Shown here in pieces: positions 20,867 through 32,800 of a DNA stretch of 64,000 nt. The translations under genes were made by a program, and so were the position numbers. Under the pieces are notes generated by a model. That model was given only the letters and a program-made list of their open reading frames with translations, ran no database searches and had not been told where the DNA came from. Source of the stretch: Undaria pinnatifida (lineage: Eukaryota; Sar; Phaeophyceae; Laminariales; Alariaceae); contig JABAKD010000017.1 of NCBI GenBank assembly GCA_012845835.1, positions 4,090,867 to 4,154,866 of the forward strand, given 5' to 3'. Each line of letters begins with the position of its first letter. Positions within the stretch are counted from its first letter, which is position 1.

Positions 20867-23800
20867 GTGAGATCAGAAAGGACAGCGATGAGCGGTGAGG
20901 AAAGGAGAAGAGGGGAGGGATGGTGGAAGCCCCTTCCCCCCCCCCCCCCCCCTCCAATGGTTTTTTTTCTATACAATACGTTTCCTATATACGTAAACTA
21001 TGCTCTTCCGCGGTTTTTCACGCTTTTACAACTGTTGCCCTTCCCACTTTGTCACTTTTATTTTGTGCTCACCCTCCCACTGGTCTCACTTTTTAATTTT
21101 AATTTAATTTTTATTTTTTCGCTTTCCCCACGTTCCACTTTTTCCTATATTTTCCGTTTTTCCCACGTTCCACATTTACCACGGTTTCCCATGTTTCTGT
21201 TTTTTCCGTTTTCCCTACATTTTTCCACCTGGAATATTTTGCTATTATTCGAGTGCGCCGTCCTACAGTGTCCAACATCCAACATTGTCCCGCTCTCCAA
21301 AACCACCCCTTTCTCACGCTTTTTGCTTTGTCCACGTCTCCACGTTTTCTCACTCTGACCGCATCTTTCACATTTTCCCACTTAGTGCACATGTTCAACG
21401 TTTTCCCACGTGTCACATTTTTTTCCCACTTTCCCATTCCACGTTCCACAGTTTCTTACTCTTACGTTTTTTCCCCCCTCTTTGGTCCCCAACCTTTCGC
21501 GCACTTTTCGCACTCTCTTTTCGCATTATTTCGCCAACCAGGAGCGGGACCCCCACTCCTACCACCACCACCACCACAACCATCACCACCACCACCCTCC
21601 GCTGTCGCCGAGCCGCGGGAAAACGCAGTGGGCCCCCCAGCCGGGTCCCCGGTCCCCCCAAAGACAACGCCTTACATGGTGTGCTGGGGATGGTCAGGAT
21701 ACGATCCAGGCCAGGGGCGGGCGGGTACCGCCGCGCCAACCCGATTCGCCACCTGCTTGGAGTTTAACTGACGGGACTGGTACCGTGGATGGATCGGTGT
21801 GCGATGGGTTTGCTGACTTAACGAGGGGAAGGGCGGGGGGCGAGGGGAGACGGCCCCGGTTTGCGACGGAGGGGGTTGGTGGTGGGGAAAAGGATGAGCG
21901 GGAGGGGAGGAGAGGGCTGTTTTTGAGCAGTCGGGATTCGAGGTGAGGGCTAGTGGAGGGGTGGAGGTGGTCGTTGTCGTTCTTGTTGGTGGTGTTGTAG
22001 GTGGTACACGGGGCTTCGCCGGCGGCGTGGACGGCCGCCGGCCCCCGGTGTGTGATGCCCATATTGAAAAGCTGGTAGATGCTGTGCTGCAGCGGACGAT
22101 GGAGGTCAGACTGCGATGTCAAGAGTGTATGACTACACATTCCATTGTTCCATGGAGAATAAGAAGAGCAGCTAGCTTCTGCTCGTACGCATGCTTGGCT
22201 ACGTATCCCTGCCCCCAACCCCAAATATATATTCAAATGCACACCCCAATTCTAAGGCCAGCCCTCACCCTTCGTTGGATATTTCGACCGGACGTGGCCT
22301 TTCACCAAAAAACAGATCGGAACTCGATTCGAGCCCAAGCAAAAGGCGAAGCCCTCGTGGAAGCCGAAGCCCCCTCCTCAGCAGAGGCTCCAAGGTAAGG
22401 GACTAGAGGAAGAGAGGAGAGAGGGGGAGGGGTTATAATCATCCGATTGTGCATGGCTGTAGTCCGTACTGTAGGACCATAGGCCCTCGCATTCCTGCAA
22501 TGCCGGGCCGGCGCACGTCGGCTTTTCGCCGACCAAGGCAGACATTGCTTGCACCACGCGTGAAGCACCGTGAGGTGTTCGGCGAGTCGCATGAAGGGTG
22601 AACTGCGTCCTTCTAGGAACACGTTGCGAGACCGACTTCGGCACCTTGTGCGCACTTTCTTGCGTGTTGACAGCTTCAGATGATCATTTTTTTTTTTTTT
22701 CTGGCGTGGCCATTTCCAGGGATAGCAATTGGTCTTGTACGAAAATACCCCGTGACTGTTTTAACATGGGCACACTCCGCCAGGCAGTTAAGATCCTCCA
22801 CCCCGCACAGTATGACCTAACTCTACCGCCATTTGAGGCGCCAAAAACAAAATAACATGGACGGTACCCTGGTTGTCGAGCTCACATTGTGAGAGGCGTG
22901 TTTTACAGCGTCGTTGCCAACCGTCGCCATCCCTGGGAGGCCGGGGGGACGGGTAGGGAGCGTGGGGGGGGGGGGGGGGGGGGGGGCACGTGCAATTTCG
23001 TAGTGTTGAAAATCGTGGTCGTAGTAGAATGGCTGATAAGAAAGCGGGGGCACACAGGAACGACCCCCCCCCCCTCTCCCCCCTTCAACCAACCATCCCC
23101 GGTGCTTGGAGTTTATAGTTGTTTATTTTTTGGACATAGAATGACCCCCCCCCCCCCCCCACGCCCCCGCCCCTCCGGTGCTTCCGTCTAACATGGAAAG
23201 CATTTTGCCGACTCGCCCGACAAATCCACGGAGCGGTTGTTGAACATGCAAGAGCCGCCAGCCTCGACCAAAATGGACGGCGGCGTTTCGGACAAGGGGA
23301 CGGGGGATGATGGGGTGTCCGGCGGGAGCGGAGACGTGGCTACGGGCGGGGCGGGAGACAAAGGGCCGGGGCCTATATCGCTCCTGGGATACCTTCGGGT
23401 AGAGGTGTTCGGAGCTGAGGATCACGGAGTGGTGGACACGCAGGTTTGTCGTGGGAGTGGGGGGCGTGTTGTGTGCGGGGGGGGGGGGGGGGGGGAGGCG
23501 TTCGGTGTGTGTCTGTAACTGTCGGCCTGTTTGTGATTGTGTATGTCTTCGCGTCTGTGTGTGCCTGTGCGTCTGCGTTGTCTGTGCGCATCTTTTCGAG
23601 TGCGTTATGTGCACACACTGTTGTGTGTGACTATATACTAGGGGTGCCACTCGTTCATGTCGGACCCGGGTGCCCGGACGGGTCCTACCCGTCACAGGGT
23701 CCAGGTCTGACCCAAAACCCGCCGGGTGTTTCGGGCCGGGTACCCAGGTACCCGGGTACCCGTTTAGCAACGTGTCCCCGTGGTTAACATGCGTGACAAT

Positions 23801-26800
23801 AACCTCCAGGAACCCTTCAAACACGCAGCAAACGATCCAGCGCAATACTCCCACAATACCTACAAGCTACTACGCATGCAACTACGACGGGCGTACATGG
23901 TCATGAGTATCTCGGGCCGGGTACCCGGGTGCCCGTTTAGCAACGTGTCCCCGTGGTCGACACGCCCGCAATACCTCCCGACGCCTTTCACACACGACGA
24001 AAGAAGCGATCCAGTCCAACAAGCACAACGCTTGAACTAAAGTACTTTACATACATCCGTACTCTTCCGGGATAGTCGGCTACAGCGTGACCGAGCTTGT
24101 TGAGGGTTGACCCCTCGGCGACGAAGGACTTCCAATAGCAGTAGCACAATGCTCATTCAATTTAAAACGGAGGGAGGATCCTGCGTTAGAACGCAAAGAC
24201 TGGTACCGTTCGACGCTTGTAGTTCTCTCGTCCAAATGCAATCGAAGTACGCCTTATCATCCACTTGTCAGCCCTGCTTGACGACCGCAAACGGGACCAT
24301 ATGTTGTCGGGGTACCCGGGTACTCGGTGGACCCGGGTCCAAAGCCGGGTTACCCGGTGGCGCATCCGAGTCCGACTTCCAGAATTTGGCGGGTACCCAT
24401 TCGTGGCGGGTACCCGGCGTGTGGACACCCCTACTATATTTCTATACAATGGATTGCTGCAGTATTTTTGTACTGTTTCGCGGCGCCTTGTTTTCCTGGT
24501 GAAGCGGACGGCGAGGAACTTTCGGACGTCCCCCAACAAGGCAGAGATACTTGTTTGTTTGCTTTCCAGCGTTTTTATTCGATGCCGTTCGTACCAGTGT
24601 TTTCCTTCCATTTCTACGTGTATTGCTACAGCAGGTAGTAACTAGATTACACAGTGAGCGTGAAGGCGAGTTGCAGCCTTCAATCCGAACTTGGACCGTA
24701 TTATAATACTTGTTGATAAAAATATTGGGAGTTGTAAAGTTTAATTTTTGATAACTATCGTCGTTCAAATAAAAAAAACTAAATTTAATTAATTAACTAA
24801 TTGATTAATTAATTAATTAGTCTAGTAGGCACAGAAAAAATATTCTATATTCTTTTATTAGCAAGAGCCGATAAAAGCTATAGTTCTAAATTTACGGATT
24901 GGCGTTCAGTATACATACTTTTAATGCCATAAGCATTTGCAAGCACAGAAAACACGTGGTGGCACTTTTCTTCGGTAATACCAGTATTCTCTTGCCGTTC
25001 CTTGCTACTTGCACCTACTGAAAGCACTCGTCCATTTTTTTGCGCATACATTTTTTCACTACAGTATTCCAATCGATAGTATTTGTGCTCGTGATTGCCA
25101 ACTGGTTTGCGGCACACCTTTTTTGTTTTGTTTTTGCCAGGCGAATCGGACGGTGAGGAACTTTCTGACGGTCCCCAGACAGCTGGAGAAGCTTCTTCTG
25201 TTCGGCATGCTGGTGTGCCTCGACACGTTCTTGTACGTGACCACCTTCCTCCCCATCAGGATCGTTATCGGCGTCTTCTCCTCCCTCTTCTCGCTCATCA
25301 CAAGGTATGACAAGTGCCCCATGTTTTTTTTTCCATCCCGCACAATGTTGGTCCTGCTTTAGCACGGTAGTCTTTAGTGCGGGTGATATGGTATTTTTCC
25401 CTGGGAGCCTAACAAGAAGACTGATCCCGGATGCGGATACGGTACTTTTATAAGGTGGGTTTCAGATGCCTTTTGAAGGCATGTGCGTGTAGGAAAAACG
25501 GGGATGCTGGATTTGGCTCATGGGTTTTGCAGCGTGTTTAGCGCTCAGTTCTGTCCGTGGCTAGTGGGACTAACACAAAAACTTATCTAGTACAAGTGCG
25601 TGACCAACGTGGGACGTGCCCAGTAGCGAGGCATGCAAGAGGGTGGCCCGTGTCTGTTACCAGGACTCGTATCTTATACCAGGTACTACGTAGCGTCGTC
25701 GGCAGGACCCAGGGCCCTATGTTTACCGGTCGCCCGCCCCGGTGGCGTATCAGGTTATCCTCGAGCCTGGTATAGGTCAGTTTCGTGAGTTCGAGTCCCA
25801 CCGAGTGCATAGTCTACTCGTATAATTTCGTAAGGACTTTTTTTTTCTTGTGCAACAATTGACTTGCGGTAAGCGCGAGAGAGTGAGTTGGCAACACTCG
25901 ATGAAAAAATCGACGAGCGGTGGGATTGCTGAACCCTGTGCGAAGGCAAGAGCCCGGGGGGGGAAGGGACGACGCCTGTGACCGCGGCTTGTCCAGAAGC
26001 TGGAAAACCGCTCGTTGTAATAGCTGGAAAACCGCTCGTTGTTCCCTGATAATGCGGTACCCTTTAGTGCGGGGCCTACACCAGGTGCACTCGAGGTCCC
26101 GCGTTAAGGCGATACCCTGTAGTGCGGGTCTGTGCCACAACCGGTCGTTGTTCCCTGATAATGCGGTACCCTCTTGTGCGGGGCCCGTACTAGGTGCACT
26201 CGTGGTCCCGTGTTAGTGCGGTACCCTTTAGTGCGGGGTCCCAGTTTAGTGCTGTGAAATATCCAGTTGTTGTTCCCGGATAGTGCGGTACCCTCAACTG
26301 CGACTGCACCAGGTGCAGTCGTGGTCCCGTGTTAGTGCGGTGCCCTTTAGTGCGAGGTCCAAGTTTAGTGTGGTGTTACCCTTAGTGCGGGGTCCCAGTT
26401 TTGTGCGGTGCGCATTTGAGTGCGGGGTCCCATTTTAGTGTGGTACCCTTTGGTGCGGGGCCCACGTTTAGTGCGGTGAAAATCTCGGGTCACGACCTCG
26501 CTCTGCAGGGTACTGCTCCATCCCGGGATAGTTGGGGGCTGTGTCCTTGGTTTACATGAGGTACAATCGTGATTCCGCGTTCATGCGGCACCCTTTAGTG
26601 CGCCCCCCCCCCCACTGTAGTGCGGTGAAAGAGCCGGTCGTTGTTCCCTGATAGTGCGGTACCTCTGCTGCGACTGTACCAGGTGCAGTTGTGCTCCCAT
26701 GTTAATGCGGTACCAGTTTAGTGCGGGGTACCAGTTTTGTGCGGTACCCACTTAGTGCGTCCCCCACTTTAGTGCGGTGGAAACCGCTTTGTCGCGGCCT

Positions 26801-29800
26801 GATGGGCGGGTAGGAGAGTGGGTGAATGGGTTAGTGGGGCGATGGGTTGGTAGGTGTGTGGGGGGTGGGTGGGTGTGGTGGGTGGCTTTAGGTGATGATG
26901 CAGCTTCTCGCAGTCTGTCTCTAGCTCCCGATGAAGACGTCTGCTTTTCTGTTATCTTTTGCCGTCGTTGTTTTTTTTGTCTTACTTGGTTAGCTGGGGT
27001 TGTGAGCTGCATGTTGATGGTTGACATTGTTATTTGTTTATATCTCCTGCCGCTGACGTTTTTTTCTTCATCATGTGCTGTCATCTGCTGTCGATTTTTT
27101 TTATTTTTTATTTTGTATCTGGGAATGTGGGCTGTGTCACAGTCCGTATCTATTTGCCGTGAGCACCCAATAGCTCGGCGTCTTTCTCTACAACTCCTGC
27201 CCTTCCGTTCTTATCTTCTACTGACGTCGTTGTTTTTGTTTTGTTGTTTTTGACGGCGCATCAGGCGAAGCAGGCCGAGGGTGAACCGGCCTCTGCTGTA
27301 CGACTGGATGCGCGGTGCCACCATCTGCGCCGCTCTCTGCTCTCTGCAGTTCCTCGAGATGTCGAGGGTGTACCACTACATCAGGGGACAGGCCATGGTG
27401 AAGCTCTACGTGCTCATCGCGATGGTCGAGATCTTTGACAAGGTATGATCCAATTATGGCATGATACAGGATGTTGCTTTGAGATTGACAAATGGTGAGA
27501 TCGTCAGTGCTGAATTTAGTGCCTCCGACCAGGCCTTTGCGAACACGTCTTACTGCTTTTTTGCGTTCGGCTGTCACTGTATTGTTGTGTGTACTGACTG
27601 TGTCTCTCTGTCCCCCCCGCCCCCTTTTCGCTTCCCTTCTGCTGCTTGTGCCCTTTTCCTCTCCTCTCTTCTCCTCTCTTTTCTCGTCGTGCTCTCCTCT
27701 CTGCTGAAACGGAACGACACGGAATGGGATTAAATTGAATGGAAATTGAATGGAAATGGAACGGAAACATCGAAATGGAACGGCAAAACGCCAATGGAAT
27801 GGAAATGGCACGAAAAATCGAACGAAAATATACCGACAATTCGACGAATATCCAACGAAAATCCAACGAAATTCCAACGGAATTCCAACGTTTTTTTTTT
27901 TCTTCAAACGGACGGAATTTCAACGGAAATCGATTGGAAATGGAACGAAAATTGACCAAAAATACGAAATGGAATGGAACTGGAACGGAAACGCGGAAAC
28001 GGAACGGATATGGAATGGAAAAAAACAGCTCATGTGCTCATTCGGGCAAGACGCTCTGGACTCCTTGTACCTGAGTACGGTGCATAAGAAAAAACGACGG
28101 GTGGTGATGCATTTTGTCATCGTATGCGTGACGGCCTGCCTTCACAGCCTCCTCCTGTTCGTGCACGTCACCACCCTTACGGTTGCGGTCAACTCGTCGG
28201 ATCAGGTGGGTGCTTGCTTTGGTTGGTTGCTATGGTTGATTGGGTTGATGGATTGTTTTTTTTTTGTGTTTGTTTTTGTTTCGTGTTTGTTTTTGTTTTG
28301 TTTTTGGCTCATCCCATCTACCTTCTATCATGTTTGCACTCTTCTTTCTCCTTCTCCCTGCCTACTGTAGTCGTAACGAAGATGCGGGACCACTCAACAG
28401 ACTCTCCCCCCCCCCTCCCCAACTACGGCACGCGCCTTCGTTTTTTTCGCGAGAAGACTTGAAGCCCTTTTTCCCCTTGTCCACTCGCGTCGTTGATTTT
28501 GTTTTGGTTTATTTGGTTGGTTTTGGTGATTGGTTTTGTTTGGTTTTGTTTTTTTGGCTTGGCTTCGGTTTCTTTGATCGGTTTGGTTGTTTGGTTCTGG
28601 GTGATGAAACTGGGTTTGGTTGCCTCCACACTTACCGCTGTGGTCAGCTCGTTGGACCAAATGTTTTTGCTTGATTTTGTTCTTTCAACTTGGACTTTGC
28701 AGGCCTTTTCACGGGCCGGGCTGGGTCAGGATGACCCGACTTTTTTTTTTTTTTTTTTTTTTTTGTTATTTTCCGGCGAATAGGGAAAAATAAAGCTTAT
28801 GCTCACCACACTAGCTTCAGCTCACCACAAATGCACGTCTTGTCATAAATGACGTGTGTCATTTTAACTCGATTGCATTCGCAATCCAGCTGGTTTGCTG
28901 GCGTGTCCATCAGTTCCCCGTTACTACTTCGGCAGCGTAAGCTGCGCTGCATACGGATGCGCGATTAAGTCGACCCCCTGACCTGACGCGACCCGATCTG
29001 GGAAATTTTGGACACCTCCAGACCCGACTCGACTCAACCCGCGATTTTTTCAACTCCTCCTGACTTGACCCGCGGGTCGGGTCATGGCTTGTGAAAAGCC
29101 CCGGATTTTTTGCTTGTTTGTGTGCGTTGCTATGTTTGCTGTATTCGCTTGACTTGCTTGTATTGGCTAGTTTGCTGTTCAAGGTTTATGTCCCTTTTTC
29201 TTTCTTGTTTTGTTATTTTTTGTTGTTAATTCGTACGGTTATGTCTTTTGCTTTGTTTTGTTGTTGTTCTTTTTCAGGCCCTCCTGACGCTGCTGATCTC
29301 CAACAACTTCGCCGAGATCAAGAGCTCAGTGTTCAAGAAGTTCGACAAGCACAACCTCTTCCAGCTGTCCTGCCACGACGTCGTGGAGCGCTTTAAGCTG
29401 GCCCTGTTTCTTGCGATGATCATGCTGCTCAACGTGTGTCAGGGTGGGCTGGACGACCCCGTCTCCCAGGCAAGGCCGTGTGGTTTGTTGTTGTCGTTTT
29501 GCGGGGTTTCCGGGCAGGGGGGCGGTTGGGGGGGGGGGGGGGGGAGAGACGAATGGGATTCCCACGATACCACGATATTGGGTAGCTTCTTCGTTGAGGA
29601 GCCCGGTACTTCAGCTTTATTTTCGCCAGGGGTACTGTAATCCTGTGGTATGACGCGTATGGGTATACCGTGACATGGGCTGTTGCGGGGGACGTTGTCT
29701 GCTTTGTATTTTATAAAATTATTCTAAGGACGTCAGCTGTGAGTTGGACGAGTTTAGGGTCGATACTCATCTTTGCAAGCTGCATGGTTGGTACTTGCAG

Positions 29801-32800
29801 TATGACTATGTGGATGAGGTTTTTCACTTAACGGAAGGGGTTCTGTTTTTTTTTTTTTTTCTTTTTTTTTTTCATGCAGTATTCTGTATATTTTGTTCTT
29901 CTCCACTATAATGGTTGTTGGTATTTTTGCTCTAGGCAGGGAATTTTGAGCTATTAATAGATCCAACATAAGTTCTTTTTTATAAACTTATTACTGTAGT
30001 TTCCACTGTACTGCTCTATTTTATGTATGGTTGATGGGTTGTGGGTAGGTGGCTTGGTCAGGATTGTTGGTACTTATTTCGTCTGCCCGTGACGTGGCAG
30101 CACGGTTGTCGTCGACTTTCGTGTGGTATAAGGCACCAAGACACGTTGGTTTCTAACGCAGAGGAACACTTTTCCACACAATTTTCGTGCGGCAGGCACC
30201 AAGACACGTTCATGTTTCTTACGCAAGCAAGTGTCCTGGCCTATCGTAGCACTTGATTTTTTCACATTCCGTAATGTTGTCGCCCGATCTTCTTTTATTT
30301 TCTGGCGAAATGTGTTGTCTGCCAGTTCTCTACGATTTTCGTGATGGTTTTCGGAGGGGAGGTCCTGGCGGATTGGATCAAGCACGGATTCATCATCAAG
30401 TTCAACCAGCTCACTCCCGCCATCTATGAGGAGTACTCCACCATTCTCGCCAGGTAATGTACTCAATCATATCAATCATATCCTTTGTTGGATACTCTAC
30501 CATTACAACATAGATACGCACGTTGAGTATTTGCCAAAACCCAACCATTGCCTTGGAAACACGCTACCAGTGCTTGTCAGGGAACTATTATTAGCCGGGT
30601 CCTCAAGCATTACGTTCGCAGTACCCACTCATTATTTGCTAGTTACTCCACCTGCTTTTCCAGATAATCGGCCTTCTGCCATTATTTGCCAGATTCTCAC
30701 CTAATATTTGCCAGACAATCAACCACTTGGCAGATTGTCACCCATTGTCTTCCAATATCCCAACCGCTCTTGACAGATGCTCAACCATTCTTTACCAGAT
30801 GGTCAACCTTTACTTGGCAAATATCCAGCTGCTGTTCGCCAGGTACTCAACCCTGCTTTGCCAGACACTCGGTCATTTTTCATTTATTCTTTTTCATTTT
30901 CGTTGTATTTGTTCTCGTTCCCTGCTACGAACAGAGACGTCGCGGCTTTCCGAAAAGACGACGGATCCACCCTGGACCACACGCACTTCGTAGCCAGAAG
31001 GCTCGCCTTCGCCACGGTACCTCTCAACTGCGTCATGGTGAGCTATAATATCCGGCGCGGGGGGAGTGGAGGGCGCGGGAGGTTGGGGGATGGTTGGGGG
31101 ATGGTTGGGGGGAGGTGGTGTAATCGTTGTATCATGCGTGGCGTTGATCCGTAGAACCGTCAACCCTCGCATCCCTACCATGCCGGAATGGAGCGCGCGA
31201 CGGGAGAGGGGGGGGGAGGCGGGTGGGGCGTATTCATTTGTTGCTTGCGACCGTCAATGATTCGAGTGTTGACCACATGTCCCTTTCGAAACGGAGCAAG
31301 GGTGGGGGAGGTGGTGGACGGGACATTTTTTGTTTTTGTTTTTTGTGTTACTCTCGTATACCGCAGTCTTATTTATAGTATGATACTTCGGTCAATGAAA
31401 CGGAGGCAGGATAAGTGGGCGAGGCGGGATAAGTGGGCGAGGCTTCCAAGACCGCTTGTGTTTTTCCTCCACCCATGCCCGTGCCGTTTCAGCCTACTCC
31501 TTCGTGTTTCCCATTTTTTGGTTCGCCTGGCGACCCCCCCTCCCATCCCTCACCCGCCCTACTCTCAACTCCCCGTTCAGTTGTCCCCCGTCCACTTCGT
31601 CCCCAACCCCCGTTTCCTTCCCTTCCCCCTCCTGCTCCACTCATTTGCTCCTCGACCGCCCTTTACCTTGTCCCCCCCCCCCCCGGTCATGCTATTCCCT
31701 CATTCTCCCCGCGCCCCGCTCCCCGCCTCCCTCCCTCACCCCCCCTCCCTTTTCCTCCGTCCTATTCGTCTTCGTCTCATTTTTTTGCATGCCTTTAATT
31801 TTTCTCTTGCTTTATTTTGAGATCATTTTGTTCACGTCTCAGTTCATTTCATTTTGACGTGACAGAACCGATTCATTCAGATGGCGGACCTTAAGTTCCT
31901 GAATAGGCGTTTTCGTTTGTTTGCGTTCATGTTCACCTCATTTTGTTGGTTGTTCTTTAATCCGTTTAATCCATTTTCATCTCCTTTCCTTCCCTTTCAT
32001 ATCGTTTGGATCTGACAGATCCGATTTATTCAGATGGCAGTTCCTAAGCTCCTCCAGAGGCTACCTGAGGCACCCCCTGCAGCGCTATGGGTGGCGGCCA
32101 TCCTGTTTTATCTCCTGGTGCTCTGCCTTAAGGTGCGGTGGTGGCGTATACGAGGCCTGGGGGCAGCGCGTTCTATAGGGGTTCCATTTCTCAAGTGTAC
32201 TTGTTAACTGTTGATGTGTGTGTTTTTGTTTCGACTCAAGTGTTGTCTTTTGTATCGTGTGGTGCGGGGGGGTACAAGGAGGCGAGCGCAAGGAGGGGAG
32301 GGGGGGGGAAGCGGGGGATACAGGGGGTGGCATCCCCTTTACCGGTGTGGGTGGCGGCCATCCTGTTTTTCCTCCCAGTGCTCTGCCTTACCGTAAAAGG
32401 TGGTAACGGTGGTGGTAGCTGCGGCATACGGGTGTGGGTCGGGGGGGGGCGGGGGCGGGGCGTACTCATTTGTGCTTGCCGTAGTTATTTGACGATTGAC
32501 CACGCATCCCTTTCGAGACGGGGCACCGTTCCTACTCCTAATAGAGACACCTCCAACATTTGGGCGCTCATTACGCTTCTTCCATATGCTACATAGAAAA
32601 TGTTTGCTCATCCTATCCCCGTCCTGTTTCGCCGTCTGCGGCCACCATCTGTCTCCTAGGATAGCGATCGTTTTCTCGCTACTCTCTAGTCTACCAATCT
32701 CTTCCATGTCACATAAGTCTAATTTCCTTGCACTCCCCTCTAACGCATCCCATTCCTCCTTGTAAATTTCACATTCTCCTGCTATGTGAGTCCTACTCTC

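Larger units (their letters stand above)
23444..25140 (+). other. TAPT1-family intron 2
   Basis: 1.7-kb intron holding an hAT-like element (23639-24433), a degraded copy of the start of exon 3 (24499-24534) and an AT-rich stretch including TTAATTAATTAACTAATTGA at 24783-24802. The acceptor is TTTTTGCCAG. Confidence 0.65.
25305..27264 (+). other. TAPT1-family intron 3
   Basis: 2.0-kb intron with a family-2 tRNA-like repeat (25735-26015) and a degenerate minisatellite (26030-26775). It also has a GT-rich (GGGTGGGTGT) stretch at 26800-26890. Confidence 0.65.
28206..29277 (+). other. TAPT1-family intron 5
   Basis: T-rich and GGTTTTG-rich intron with a candidate terminal-inverted-repeat element (28702-29102) that itself contains an antisense A-tailed short repeat (28770-28910). 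The acceptor TTTTTCAG is canonical. Confidence 0.65.
31038..32018 (+). other. TAPT1-family intron 8
   Basis: Contains a LINE 3'-end fragment (31220-31320, minus), a C-rich stretch (31500-31760) and a ghost copy of the first half of exon 9 (31866-31908) with its own GTGACAG acceptor-like site. The true acceptor is GATCTGACAG. Confidence 0.6.

Noticed and set aside
20867-21358. Continuation of the exon 1 frame to 686 codons
   Set aside because: The extension is poly-Pro and Phe-rich low-complexity sequence past a good donor (AAG|GTGAGA) that joins in phase to exon 2.
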